Shown: positions 46,321 to 58,777, counted from the stretch's first letter. The stretch is DNA of 64,000 nt from Dastarcus helophoroides (GCA_028583605.1 CM053325.1:39731435-39795434); one strand, 5' to 3'. Program-made: numbers and translations. The notes: a model not told the origin generated them from the letters alone.

Positions 46321-47067
46321 GCATTATTGAATGCGTATTGCATTGGAGATCATTTTTATCCGGAATGGTTGGTTACGCATTATGCTCGCACACTCCTCCT
46401 CTCATAAAATTATTAAATAACGGAATCGATATTCACTAAAGCACTGAACTAAACACTGTGGCTTGTGATTAAGTCTAATAGAAATAGGAAAGAAAGCAAA
46501 AGACCGCCAGTATCGATTTGAATCTCAATGCAGATGACGTCGATGCATCTTTTGCTAATCTTAGTACGCTTGAAAATGCCAGTTCTGCTGGCGAAATACA
46601 TATAGCGTAATTATTTATTTAATTGCCGATGTGGTAAAGGGGTGAAACCTTCTTTGGACTTAAATAACGGAATGATTAAGTACTTTTTAAAGTCTGCCTC
46701 CCAATTTTAATAATGAAATTTAACAATATCAGGAAATTAGTGCCAATATGCCAATCCAATTAAAGTTAAAGATACTTATGTGAATTCTAAAGCTTCAAGA
46801 TTTATTTATATTAAGAAATTTATATATATTCAATTAGGGGATTACCAATTACGGGCATAGGTACGGAAGTACTGAAATCGAAAGTCGTATCTCGCCACCA
46901 CATACCTCGAATAGGCCGCCGAGACAATTTCTCTAGTAGGTATTTTATTATCCCATAATTCGATTATTTGTATTCGAATACGTATTCGATTCTCAAAAGT
47001 TATTCGAATGCAATTTATTCGATTCTGAAAATCGTTCGATTATTCCAACGCTACTTGTACGTATAGG

Positions 47068-47900
47068 TAATATGATACAAATGTATGAGCTAATATATAA
47101 GAAAACAGTGCAGCAGAAGCACGTTGAGAGCGCCGGCAAAAGCATTGGAAAGCTCTAAGTTCTTTATTTTTATAAAAGCAAATACTCATTAATATCATTA
47201 GGCCACAAAATAAGTAAAATATTATTTATTTTGTGCCTAGACCGTCAAGAAGGCGATTTTGTTTATCACAAGGAGAGCCGTTAACAATTTTGGCAAGATT
47301 GTTTTTTGCTTTTAAATTATTTATTCGTCGTATTCACATTGCTTAAATATTAAATTCATACATGTCTAGCCATAATAATTTATAAACTATATTTAACAAT
47401 AAATACGATACGCGACGACGGCCCTGTCTAAAGAATCGAGAATTTGTAATCCCAAATGGAATGGCACCTGCCTAAATAATATGATACAAATGTATGAGCT
47501 AATCTATAAGAAAACAGTGCAGCAGAAGCATGTTGAGATCGCCGGCAAAATCATTGGAAAGCTCCTGAGTTCTTTATTTTTATAAAAAAAATACCCATTA
47601 ATATCATTAGGTCACAAAATAAGTAAAATATTATTTATTTCATGCCTAGACTGTCAAGACAGCGATTTTGCTTATCACAAGGAGAGCCGTTAACAATTTT
47701 GGTGAGATTGTTTTTTGCTTTAAAATTATTTATTCGTCGTATTCAAATTGCTTAAATATTAAATTCGTACATATCTAGCCATAATAATTTATAAACAATA
47801 TTTAGCAATAAATACGATACACGACGACGGCCCTATCTAAAGAATCGAGATGTCTCCAAAAATTAGTAATACCAAATGGAATGGCACCTGCCTAAATTGT
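47068..47900 (+). repeat. Tandem duplication, unit about 409 bp
   Basis: Unit 1 (from about 47068) and unit 2 (from about 47477) share TATGATACAAATGTATGAG, AAACAGTGCAGCAGAAGCA, TTATCACAAGGAGAGCCGTT and ACGACGACGGCCCT and differ at only scattered bases. A more diverged relative in the same orientation lies at about 42420-42660. It lies inside element F. Confidence 0.8.
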
Positions 47901-48133
47901 CCTTTCAAAGCGTTAGAGCCGTTTTGGAGAAAAAGAACTAAAATATGCTGTTACATAAAAGTAGAAGAAATGTTAGCTTTGTGCTGCAAAATCTCCTTAT
48001 ATGTGTGATATTTTTTCCGTTATTACTGGGCCGCATTGATAGTAACAAGTTGCGTTGTGTTAAGGAATAACTACAAGTGTAGAATAATTTCTTACAATTG
48101 TAGGACTTGTAAGGTTTGTGTTACAGGCCCCTG

Positions 48134-48659
48134 GAGTTACAATTACCCTTTTTAAATTATTAAATTGAACAAGGATGAGCGTGATACCTCATTTAAAATG
48201 GTTTTTAATTCTTTTTCCAGCAGCCTTAGGCTTTTTTGAATTTTTTTAATATTCGTCAAGAAAATAACATTTAAACATTTTTAAATGTATTTAAAATCCA
48301 TACAATCAAATATATTTTAACCTATGCCTATGTGCCACAAATCTGTCACATTTGTCTTTTCTATAGCTTTTGTCTCATAATTATTGATTTTTTTTTCCTT
48401 TACGCAAGTAAAGAAATATCCAACAAGAAGAAAGAAGAAAAAAGAGTATCTTTTGCACATATCTGGAAAAATAAAGTATAAAAAATACAATAAAAATAAT
48501 TTAGGCATAATTTAATAATGATTAACTTCACGGGATTTCCAAACATCTTAAAATTACAGTTTTATGGTATTTCACTTCTAATTCAAAATGTATGTCACAA
48601 TAAACGTTTCAGTAATTACATTGAAAATATATGTTGCGATTAATTTTCTACATTACTGC
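48134..48659. other. AT-rich DNA, nothing recognised
   Basis: No gene, RNA or repeat boundary is seen here. Confidence 0.3.
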
Positions 48660-49866
48660 AAATAAAAAATTAACTCTTGGGGTAAATCACCCCTTCCGAT
48701 GAGTTTTTTTACAAAACCGGAGGAGATCAACTTCGGTTTTTAATTTTCTTAATAATATTACTATATTGACTAAAATGATCGGTAAATGTAGATTTGTTTT
48801 CAGCACAATTAAATGTTTCGAAACTTTGTTCAATGAAGAACATTTCTTTCCATTCAAGCGAAAATATAAATTTTAGGGGTGAGACCCTAAAAAATAAGTA
48901 TTTTCAAATTAAAACTCAATTGTTGACATATTATATTGTTAAAATATCGACATAAAATCAGTACGTGAAAAAATGAATGTTTTGCCCCGCGATCTGATAA
49001 TGATCAATCCCATCGCCAACCCTTATAAAGGTAAGAGTTTTATATTATTTCACTTTTAATGCAAAGTATGTGTCAGAAAAAGCGTTATAGCAATAAAATT
49101 AAAACCATATGTTGTGTTTAATTATTTATATCATTCTACAGAGAAAAATGTCTCTAGGGGTAAATACGCTGTCCAATGATTTTTTTGTAAAAACCCCGAG
49201 ACAGGGCAATGTTTGTTATTTTTTAATTTTCCTAATGACATTGCCACATTCCATAAAACTCAATAATTTAAAAGTTGATATAAAATAAAAAAATTAAACC
49301 CACCCCTATACAAATTAGGGGTTGCAACCCTTTGGCATAACTGATACGTTTTTAGAAGCCCATTCTTCTGGGAAATAACGTAACAATGGTTTTACCGAAA
49401 AATTCCAATTTATTTTTGAGACATTAAATAAAAATTGTTTTTGGGGGTTATCTTTGGGGGTGGGGGTTCACCACCTAAATCACAAACTTAGCATTTAAAA
49501 AAATTGTTGATACATTATTTTGATGAAATATCAACATATAATAAGTTAAAGGTGAAAAAATAAATGTTTTGATTCGCAATCTAATAATGATCAATTCCGT
49601 GGGGTTCTCCAAGCGTCATGAAAATAGGGGTGTTACGTTGTTTCACTGTTAATGCAAATTATAGGTCAAAATAATTATTATAGGAATAAAATTAAAAACG
49701 TATGTTGCCTATTACCTTCCACATCACTGTACAGAAAAAAATTAACTCAAGGGGTAGATCACCCCTTTCAAGGATTTTTTTTTTCAAAACCTCGAGATAG
49801 GTCAATTTTATTTTTTAGTTTTCTTAATAAAATTGTTAAATTTGATAAAATTCAGTTGCTCAAAAG
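48660..49866 (-). repeat. Repeat family C, right arm (tandem sub-units)
   Basis: Three successive related sub-units start near GGGGTAAATCACCCC (about 48679), GGGGTAAATACGCTG (about 49157) and GGGGTAGATCACCCC (about 49752). All are inverted relative to 36.4-42.1 kb, giving the region a mirror-like layout around element F. Confidence 0.65.
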
Positions 49867-50978
49867 TTGATATACAAATCGAACAGCCCATATCTTTTTG
49901 CCTTATCTTGTGCAGATTTAAATTATCTTTTAATTGATAAAGACATTGTAAAAGTTTTTATTTTAACTTTTAGAAATAATTGCAATTTTACCTTTAATTT
50001 TTTTATTTTACACTCATTAATTTCCTATAAGTAGTATATCAGTGACAAAATGATTGGAAACAAATAAAATGTATATAAAAAAATCGCTATTAACAAGTAA
50101 ACTATGAAACAACCAGTCAAATTATTTATATTAGTTAATAATGTGTGGTGAAGCTTAAATTAAAACATGACTAGCCGACATAATACAAAATGCTATTTCG
50201 ACATTTTAATTATCAACAACAGATTTTCCTCTATCTGATTTCTCTTTGATGAAGTTGAAGTTTGTGAATTTATTTATTATTTTTTTTACTGTATTTCAGT
50301 AGGGCTTTACTTTATCTCGTTATCAAACAGTAAGTTTATCGCCGTATTACATGTTCGCGATATTATTTTGTTACATTGTTCAAAAATAGTAAACAATTTA
50401 ATATAATTATTATTACTAAAAAAGATGGTCAGGTTATTTCATTTCAGCTTTACTGCACACTGCAAAATAAACTATAAATAATTTGACAAATAGTTTCCTG
50501 ATAGTGTAATTGTGGACAGAAATTTTTTCTGCTCATAATATCACTGATATGCGACCTAATAAGAGTTTACCTAATGTGAAGTAGAAACATAAAAGTAAAA
50601 ATTGCAATTATTTCTAAAAGTTGTAGCAGCAACCCTTGGAATCTCTAGTTCAGCTAAATAATTATTAAAATCGACATAAGATAGGCAAAAAAATATAGGG
50701 TATTCTGTTTGAATTTTTCAAAATGTTCAGTCGGGAATTCAACACTCTGTATAACGTTTTTGAATTTATGGAAAATGTGTTCTATATGTGTTTTACCTAC
50801 ACACCAAATATAAAATTAATATCTGGTTTCTAAAAAAAGATACAGGGAATACCTTGGGACCTTTGATCTGTCGAATTTTTTATAAAAATTTATTTATCTT
50901 GAAAACTATAAATTTTAAGAACAATGTTTGTTATTTAAGGTGGTCTTAAAATCTTAAATGAAAGTTTAAAATGCAAAT
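49867..50978 (-). mobile_element. Fold-back element A, truncated copy A5
   Basis: It matches the interior and right arm of A1 (CTAATTTGACAAATAG-type block, TCACTGATATGCGACC at about 50540, TATAGGGTATTCT, AACAATGTTTGTTATTTAAGG) but lacks both tips. It is cut on the left by repeat C and on the right by element G. Confidence 0.6.
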
Positions 50979-50981
50979 ATA

Positions 50982-52482
50982 CCGGGTGTTTTTTTTAGTT
51001 GGGAGGTTACCTTTATATGGTGTACTACTTATTATCAAGGCAAACTAATTTTGTAAATGGGGCTAATCGGAGCTAAACTATCTTCTAAAAATATTTTCAA
51101 CTTTCCCCCACTACTACTACTACTACTAATAGGTTACACCGGAAGTAGACATCAACTTTGTTATTTTAAATGGCAACCGCCAAATTTTATATTTTATTTG
51201 GATTTTATGTAAAAAATAAGGTAAGCTTATGTATACATGTTTATTACTACCTTTGATAGTTTTAAAGATATTTCAATTTTTAGAAAAAGAAATGACAGAA
51301 AAGAGGGTTATTTTGACTCTTTGTTTCTTTTTTATTATTTGCAGTAAAAACATGAAATTTGGGCTGCAGTCACGGAATATTATAAAGACTATAATAACAT
51401 AATCAGATTTTACATTTATTATACAGGGTGATGGAAATGTTATGTAGGAAATTAACTGTAGGCAATAAAATCTTAAAGAATTAATTATATTAAGTAATAG
51501 GAAAAAAAAATAATTGACAAAAAATTTACATCAAGAACAACAAGGACGACCTTCTGTTGCAATACATTTAAAGGCATATTTTAAGATTTCGATTTTCATT
51601 ATAAAATTTAACGCTTACAAATCCTGAGTTCTAATCTAACAGCATAACAGTTAGAAGATGAATTTTCTTGAACATTTGTTGTTGATTTTCATTATTCCAA
51701 AAATGAAAAGTCTGTTTAACAAACCATTTTTAAAGACTTACATTCATGGCTCTCTAAACATTTTTCCATAAGTAGTCTAACAATTAGTCAAAAACTTATT
51801 CGTTTTGTACGGTTACCTTTTAAATGTTATTTAGCCTAAAATTTTTAGGCCTTGCGGTTATGTTTTTTTTTGAAAATTTTGTTTTCCACTACCAAGTTGC
51901 TGCTAGAGAAAAAAAAATATATATTTTTTTATTTTGAATTATATCTTTGTAACGGTGTAGAATTTTAAAAAAATTAGTCATATAACATTTTTCTTCTTTT
52001 TACGTAAAGAATTCAAAAATGATTAAAAAACGCGTAGTTTTTATCTAAAAAGACAGAGTTTTTTTAAATAAAAAAAAAACAATAAAAATCATAAAATTTT
52101 CATCACCCTGTGTAATAAATGTAAAACCTGATTACGATATTATAATCTCCATAAAAAAGATACAAAAAGTCAAAACAACCCTCTTTTCTGTCATTTTTTT
52201 TTAAAAAATTGAAATATCTCTAAAACTATCAAAGATAGCAATTAATATGTATACGTAAACTCACCTTATATATATATAAATCCAAATAAAGTATAAAATT
52301 TGGGGGTTGCTATTTAAAATAAGAAAGGTGATGTCTACTTCCAGTATAAGCGGAAGTGGGAGAAAGTTGAAAATATTTTTGTTTAGTTTAACTCCGATTA
52401 GCCCCATCGACAAAGTCAATTTGCCTTTATAATAAGTGAGACTCCATATAAAGGTAACCTCCCAAGTAAAAAAAACACCCGG
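50982..52482. mobile_element. TIR element G (1.50 kb) with TA target site
   Basis: CCGGGTGTTTTTTTTAGTTG at the left is mirrored by the right end CAAGTAAAAAAAACACCCGG. The inverted repeats run about 450 bp and include GGGAGGTTACCTTTATATGG and GTCAAAATAACCCTCTTTTC-type blocks. TA flanks both ends (50980-50981, 52483-52484). A second tip-like pair (ACAGGGTGATGG at about 51425, CATCACCCTGT at about 52101) suggests another element nested at the centre. No transposase is present. It inserted into copy A5. Confidence 0.78.
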
Positions 52483-52536
52483 TATGTGGAGTATTGTAAT
52501 AAGCGGCGTGTGTTGAGTATGTGAAATTATTCAAAG

Positions 52537-53607
52537 TTCAAATTTGGCTCATCTTTAATATTTTCGAAGAATCATTTATCTTCGATTTTCGGATCCAATT
52601 TTTCTACGTTGAGTTTAACATTATTTTATTCCAATAAATTGTAACCCCAGTTCGTAGAGTTAACAGGAAAGTGTTATCAAATTCAAACAATAATTGACCT
52701 TAACATTTTATTACAATAGGTCAACAAAAAAATCAAAAAATGCCAGGTCAGTGGTTTTCAAGTGTTCTTAAACATAATACAGCCAAATAAAAGTGAACCC
52801 GTTTGTTTCAAGTTGTTTAAGAGAGAAATATTTCTGTAGAAAACTAAGAGAATTCATTACTCACAAATAATCTGGCATTCTTTGTTTAACTCTTTCGGTC
52901 GTATATGGTGCGTCGGTTTTTTTCCCCAGCATAGCCATTTAGTTTGTAGTCAAAGATTTTCAAACCAAAGGCAGCTAACTTTGCACCTGATTATCGATAA
53001 GTGTTTGCCGGTTAGTTTGTACAGAGAGGTTTTTTAACTATTTTCAGGTGACTGTTTTTATTCGTGTGTTTTTGTTGCTTATCTTAATTCAAGCATACAT
53101 CACATAGCATACAGTTTCCTGTGTTCAAGCGTTGAGCTAACAATATCCAAAGGATAATGCTACTAGAAAATAGAGCTCGAACTTAAAAATAAAGTTTAAT
53201 TTATCGTAGTAAATCAAATTTGTAAATGTCCATTCGGTCTTACTCGCTCCCCCCCCCCTCTCCCTCTCTCTTTAACGTTACTTTTGCTAACTTGTTTCTT
53301 TATTTTGTTTTCTGTTTTTCTCATAGCGAACTCAAACAATTGAACTCAAACCATCGTCGTAAAATAGACTAGAAGTATTGTTCAAATTTTTACAAATTTT
53401 TCAAACAGAAATTTCTATTCAAAACTACATCTACTTTGTACGGCTACTGGTCTAATAATGGGGGCTAAGTTGGACTTAGCTCAAAAAAAAAACATTAAAA
53501 TTAAAATTTAAGATTGGTAAGAAGTTTTTATATCTTTCATCATCAAAGCATTTCCCTAACGAGAGCTGATGCTGACTGATACTGCTCGTCCACCTACGTT
53601 GGTAAAT
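52537..53607 (-). repeat. Dispersed repeat family K, copy 2 (inverted)
   Basis: It is the inverted partner of 25782-26930. A C-run and (CT)n stretch at about 53249-53270 is specific to this copy. Confidence 0.65.
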
Positions 53608-53679
53608 TTATTTTAACTGTGAATCTAGGCATGCGACTTTAGATTAGTAATTTTGCAAAAAAAAACTTCCCGATCGCGA

Positions 53680-54360
53680 CGCGCGGCGTTGTCATTCTCC
53701 TTATCCTGATCAAAGGCCTTCTTACAAGGCCGTTTCTGGCTTTTCTTTTCTTTACGTTTCGAGAACGCATAGCACATCATCGGCCAAAGCCACTAAAGGT
53801 GCCTGCAGCCAGTCACCGAGCCTGCGGTGATGGGTGTAAATGATTTTTCTGGAACCCCTGGAAACTCAGCTTCCAACAGCAGGACACAGGAAAGCGACGT
53901 TAAGAAAATTTTCGAAGCGAATTTGCTTTATTTCTTTTCGTCTCTCTTCTTTTCATTTTTTTTGTTTTTCTTCTTTTTTGAGACTGGAAGTTGCACCAGT
54001 CAGCGGTAGGGTTCTTGGCCCTATAATAATCACTTAAGTTTTATTCAACCCGAGACCCCGTAAGTAAAACGCCCGGTCACTGGTTTCTCTTACGAAATCC
54101 CCAAAAAAACTAACTCTCCCCTACCTCTGCTGGATTTTTTATTTTTTTAGCTTGGTGTATTCTTTTCCACCCCCCAAGTAACAACTGTTACTTTATTGGC
54201 TCTAATTATGCCCACTCTCAATTTCCCTTTTCTTTCCCACTTTATTTACGTCTTTTCCGTAAACCATGGGTCCTTTGGCCACGCCTAGATAAATTCCTGG
54301 AAGGACGCAGTAGCTTCGGTGCTGACCTAACATTAGATGGCATGAGGATGTTAAACTTTA
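53680..54360. other. GC-richer region, possibly an unrecognised element
   Basis: CpG-rich sequence at 53680-53900 is followed by a T/C-rich tract. A 60-codon plus-strand frame (53827-54009) opens MMGVNDFSGTPGNSASNSRT but then runs into a low-complexity F/S tract. No family is recognised; the 5' untranslated or LTR region of another retroelement is possible. Confidence 0.25.
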
Positions 54361-54585
54361 ACTAATTTAAATATTATTATTTTTCTTTTGATTCCCATTA
54401 AAATTAAATAAATACCGAAAGATAATGTTTGGAAAGCAAACCAAAATACAACCTTTTCGCAGTTTATCTAACGTTTCTTATATCTCCTACTGATTATCGT
54501 AGATAATATACAATCAATTCCTGCGGTTCTTAGTTGATTCCAATTAGACTTCGGTACAAGTTAATAGCGAAATCAATACTAATTT

Positions 54586-54851
54586 TGTTATCAACCATGG
54601 CAACCGAGGGTTTCGGAGTTCTTGCACCAAGTTAGCTATGATCTCAGAAGTCGTGGTTTCAGGATCGCTGACGGGAAAAATTCTCGCGAGTAATCGAAAC
54701 GCGGCTGTTGGGGTTAGGCATTCATTACGGCCATTGATGGAGATGTATGAGCGCGGCTAACTAACGTTAACATGGATTGTTAGATGTATAGATTTTAATT
54801 TGTCTTTTCAAATGTTACAGTTTGATATTTTTGTAATAAACAGTTGTTTAC
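54586..54851 (+). repeat. 5' LTR of gypsy-type element 1
   Basis: It aligns along its whole length with 58074-58341 (CCGAGGGTTTCGGAGTTC, GGCATTCATT, CCATTGATGGAGATGTAT, GATATTTTTGTAATAAAC). AATAAA near the end (about 54835) is a likely poly(A) signal. The last base pair differs from the 3' LTR (CG instead of CA). Confidence 0.85.
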
Positions 54852-56284
54852 GTCAAAAGTAAGATGTATTGGTGTGTTTTTAAGATTTAAGTGAAAAAGG
54901 TGCAAAAATATACTATAGAAGGCGCTCAAAATAAAGAGAAGTACTGAAGACTTAGCATAAATCTAGAAAACATCAACGATGGCAGAGGAGTTAGCGAGAG
55001 AACTCAAGAAGCCATAAACAGAGGTGAAGAAAGGAGGGTGTAAGGTCTAGTTATACATCCCCAAGAAACTCAAGTTTGGTAATAATCGCGAGTAGGGTGC
55101 AGGAGAGTAGTGAGTCAATAAACAAATTAAATGCTTTTAGTAATGTTCTGCATTGAGTCAGGTGATTGATAAAATCGTAAATGCAAGAAAAAATCCAAAA
55201 TTATGAAATTTAACAGTCAATCACAAAAAATCTAACCGTAAACGAAGTAAGCACTCAAAGAAACGCATGCTCCTCTTAATAAAAATATTTGTGACTCAAC
55301 TTTACCCATACACGAGTACGTGACCGTCGAAATAAATGCTGACGGAGTAGAGGAGTAAAGCTCCATTACAAACAAGAGCGTTAGGAACGTTGAAAATCTG
55401 CTAGAATTTTAGGACTTAAATTAAATGATGTTTATTATGAAAAAGCATGCGCTTTATTGAGTTTTGGCGATTATTCAACAAAGGGTTTTAAATTAAACGA
55501 AACAAATCATTAACACTGATATTAATAAAATAGAACGGTGATTCAAATACTTTTACAACCTTTAAATCTATATGTATAAAGAGTTATTCGCAAAAAAATG
55601 CTTTTGATATCGAACTTATAACGAGCTAATGAACATTTAAAACTAAAATCAAAACAATTCATCTTTTATCGAAGAAATAGGAATAGCAACATTTAGGTGA
55701 TGGCATAGTCAGGTATCAGGTTACGGAACGATCTGTTAAAGATTTGAGTTATGATAATTACGATTGCCACGGAAACAGAACATTGATATTATTTTATAAG
55801 TGCGGACTGAGAGTTACGGCCGTTATGGGTTTTTAAGGTGGTTAGTTTGATCTGAAAAAGGCCCTTATGTCTTTACATTTATTTTTATTGTTAGATTTTG
55901 GGTTCATAAATTAATCTGCTATAAACTGTGCGATTCGTTCAATTTCTTAATAGGTATCCGTTTATTATGATATTACTTAGTAATTATTGGTATCATTTTA
56001 AAAAATTAATTTTTACAATAAACATAATCTAACGCTTACATTATCGAAGTATATATATTTGAAGTTCCAATTTCTGCGAACCAAGATTAAAATATTGGAG
56101 TATGAGTATCTGATTCGACCATAAAAGCGATAAATTATTAGCAGTGGAAAACACCTGGAGACGTTTATCAAGTTAAATAATATTTGTATTTAATCGAATA
56201 TTTTAGAAATTTTATGCCATGTTATGCAGAACAAAGTGAACCATAAAGTGAATTGTTACACAAAAATATTATGTTGATATGGAG

Positions 56285-56415
56285 AGACCATTCCTTTGCA
56301 TTAGAAACTGTAGCAATTCTGTTATTAGTTAATAAATTTCGGCAGTATTTAGTCGCAAGACACTTCACCGTAATTACTGATTGTGTTACAGTAACAAATG
56401 CTTTCAAAAAGGTAA
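56285..56415 (+). pseudogene. RNase H remnant of gypsy-type element 1
   Basis: RDHSFALETVAILLLVNKFR and QYLVARHFTVITDC match the H-S-x-E-L-E-x-L-A-I...F..YL.....TDC region of Ty3/gypsy RNase H. It is open for only about 45 residues. Confidence 0.75.
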
Positions 56416-56879
56416 AATAAAATCAGAGAATCAGCTGGTGGGTTTTGGAATTGACCGAATACTAGTATGGCATTAGACATAGACCTGTCAGCAAATGCGT
56501 CATGTCGATGCTAGCGGTTTTACAAGCGACTTCACCCATAATTATGAATCGAAGGGTAGAGAGGTAAAAAAAAAATCACAGATCATGGTCCTCACTGACT
56601 CGTATTTAAACGAGCCGGTTTTCAAATTGTTCAACTAAATCTTGATGATCTTGGTCTTTTTGCAACAGGCAAAACTTATGTTCAGGTGGCCCCTAATTAT
56701 TGGTTTCTGCGCATGCGACGTTTGGTAGAGAAATACATGAAAAACTGCCTAAGCTATATATTTCAAATCTGTAGAAAACGTCGATTACTGTGATCTTATT
56801 AGAAAATATTCAGATCCCTTTATAAAATTCTCACTGATTATCTGGGGTTGTTAATAAAAACGATATGAGGTAACACTCA

Positions 56880-57430
56880 AGTATTTTTCGCTGTAGATAC
56901 GTTTACAAGGTATGTTCTAATTTACTCTTCACCTAATACAAGGTCATAACACTTACTCACTGCAATGAAAGACTTCTTTATAAAGATTTTTGGTGGACCT
57001 ATTTGAATTATTAACTAGTGACATAGGTAAACCATTTACGCGTAATAATTTTGAAATATTTCGCAAGAATAAAATACGGTATCGCTCATTACTTGAATGC
57101 AACTGGGTGGCCAAGAGGAAATGGACAAGTTAAAAGTTACAATAGAACCATTGTCGATTTGTTGTTCACTATGGAAGCAGAAATAAATTATCAAAAATTG
57201 AATGAAAAAATTAACAAACCTCAGTTAGGATTAAATGGTACCATAAATTAGACTTTAGGAGCATATCCAAGTGAAGCTCTAACGGAGTGTTATGTAATAG
57301 GACAGGTGACCTTATTACCAGCTGAAATGTAGCAAAGTATTGATGTAACAGCGCTACTACAACAAATAATTGAAAATAAATCTACGTAAATCTACATACC
57401 AAACAAAAATGCATATTTTGATAAAAAGCG
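56880..57430 (+). pseudogene. Integrase remnant of gypsy-type element 1
   Basis: FFAVDTFTRYVLIY (about 56888) is the first-aspartate region of the core, SDIGKPFTRNNFEIF (about 57019) the second, and HYLNATGWPRGNGQVKSYNR (about 57090) the glutamate region, where the expected E is K (QVKSYNR for QVERYNR). LGLNGTIN and, later, NKNAYFDKK follow the usual order. Several frame changes and stops separate these pieces. Confidence 0.8.
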
Positions 57431-57545
57431 CTGTTTTTGATTAGCTTAAGCAAACGATTAAATTTTCCTTAAAATATTTTTTTTTACAGCACAGGTACAA
57501 GTCAAATTATTACTTAAATAAAAAGGTCTTTAAGGTCACAAAAAA

Positions 57546-57911
57546 AGGAACACCGAAAAATAGAGCAAGGGAGGTTATGTTCTTGGAATAGGGTTACTAC
57601 TCAGACAAGAACAGATAGATAAGCAGACGCCCAGAAAGCTCTTCAATGCGATGAAACGAGATGGAATGGTGGTCAACTATTCAGAAGCATTCCTTTCGGG
57701 TTCAATTTAACAAAATGGTTAAGTAAGTTAAGGACACTGAAGAGTAGAGTAAGGGGATTTGGTTCTTGGGGTAGAGTTACTACTCAGACAAGAACAAATG
57801 AATAACCAAACACTCAGGGTGCTCTTCAGTGTGGCGAAGGAAGAAGGAATGGTGGTTAACTGTTCAGAATCATCATACTTTCGCGTGGGCATAGCCCATA
57901 GAGTTAGCATT
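57546..57911 (+). repeat. 183-bp tandem duplication in the gypsy 3' region
   Basis: Unit 1 (57546-57728) and unit 2 (57729-57911) share TTACTACTCAGACAAGAACA, AAAGCTCTTCA-type and GGAATGGTGGT blocks at a 183-bp offset. They are well diverged from each other, so the duplication is old, perhaps older than the insertion. Confidence 0.75.
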
Positions 57912-58073
57912 TAAGTAGGAGGTTAAATTCTAAATTATAAGCTGTCTCTCACTAACCAGGGTACTAATATTTTCCAAAAATAAATACATAGGTAAATATA
58001 CTTGTTCTTATAAACTTTGTTGCATAGATCTACCACCGGAGTGAGGACACCCTAGTTGTCAGGAAATGCTGAA

Positions 58074-58341
58074 TGTTATCAACCATGACAACCGAGGGTT
58101 TCGGAGTTCTCGCAGAAGGTCAGCGATGATCTCAGAGGTCGTGGTTTCAGGATTAGTGACGATACAAATTCTTGCGAGGAACCGAAATGTGGCTGTTAGG
58201 ATTAGGCATTCATTCGGGGCCATTGATGGAGATGTATAAGCGCGGCTAGCTAACGTTGACATGAATTGTTAGATGTATAGATTTCACTTTGTCTTTTCAA
58301 AGGTTACAGTTTGATATTTTTGTAATAAACGGTTGTTTACA
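58074..58341 (+). repeat. 3' LTR of gypsy-type element 1
   Basis: It begins TGTTATC and ends TTTACA (canonical TG...CA). It differs from the 5' LTR at roughly one position in ten by eye, indicating an old insertion. Confidence 0.85.
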
Positions 58342-58529
58342 ATTTGATCTAAATCGATTATTTTATTCCTATAATTAAAAAATCGAAACTTCACAATTGT
58401 AGGTGTTAATGAAATGCCTACGGTTAACTTTTGACAGTACTGTACTTTCCCCGTCATATGGTTTGCTAAGCCAAATTCCTACTTTGCTATGCACAAGTGT
58501 TCCAGTTATCGACACATTGCCCTAATTTA

Positions 58530-58777
58530 TTACTTTACTTTTGGTTGTCCTTTGAAAACTAAAATGTTCTTTTCATCCCATATTCGTGCTTGTGTGTGCT
58601 TAAGTGATTTTTTTTGAAACAAACAAGCTTTAACAATTGACCCTTTTCTAATCTGTGAATGCCAGAAAAAAATATCTTACAATATAATATTTGTAGATTT
58701 ACTTATTTCCGAGAAAGCTCAGTCAGAATAAAATCGATGAAATGGAACAGATTTAATATGAGTTGCACTCACCACAA
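58530..58777 (+). repeat. Dispersed repeat family I, copy 3
   Basis: It matches 14147-14455 and leads directly into a piece of element A, supporting the view that I is internal to an A-like element. Confidence 0.45.

Larger units (their letters stand above)
42281..48133. mobile_element. Candidate TIR element F (5.85 kb, nested contents)
   Basis: CAGGGG..CGTAACACAAAC at 42281-42300 is the reverse complement, with one mismatch, of 48114-48133. The words GTAACACAACGC and ACAATTGTA recur just inside both ends (42370 and 42825 on the left, 48040 on the right). Tips beginning CAGGGGC resemble hAT-type ends, but the adjacent 8-bp sequences (42273-42280, 48134-48141) do not match, so a single insertion is unproven. 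It could be two related shorter elements. Inside lie repeat E, a hammerhead, LTR fragments and a tandem duplication. No transposase is seen. Confidence 0.45.
54586..58341 (+). mobile_element. Ty3/gypsy-type LTR retrotransposon 1, decayed, 3.76 kb
   Basis: Two LTRs (54586-54851, 58074-58341) start TGTTATCAACCATG and the 3' one ends TTTACA. The element is flanked by ATTT (54582-54585 and 58342-58345), a 4-bp target duplication. Inside, in order on the plus strand, are an uncharacterised gag region, an RNase H remnant (56285-56415) and an integrase remnant (56880-57430). Stops and shifts are everywhere. At about 3.2 kb the interior is short for this class, so the reverse transcriptase region is probably largely deleted. 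Confidence 0.85.
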
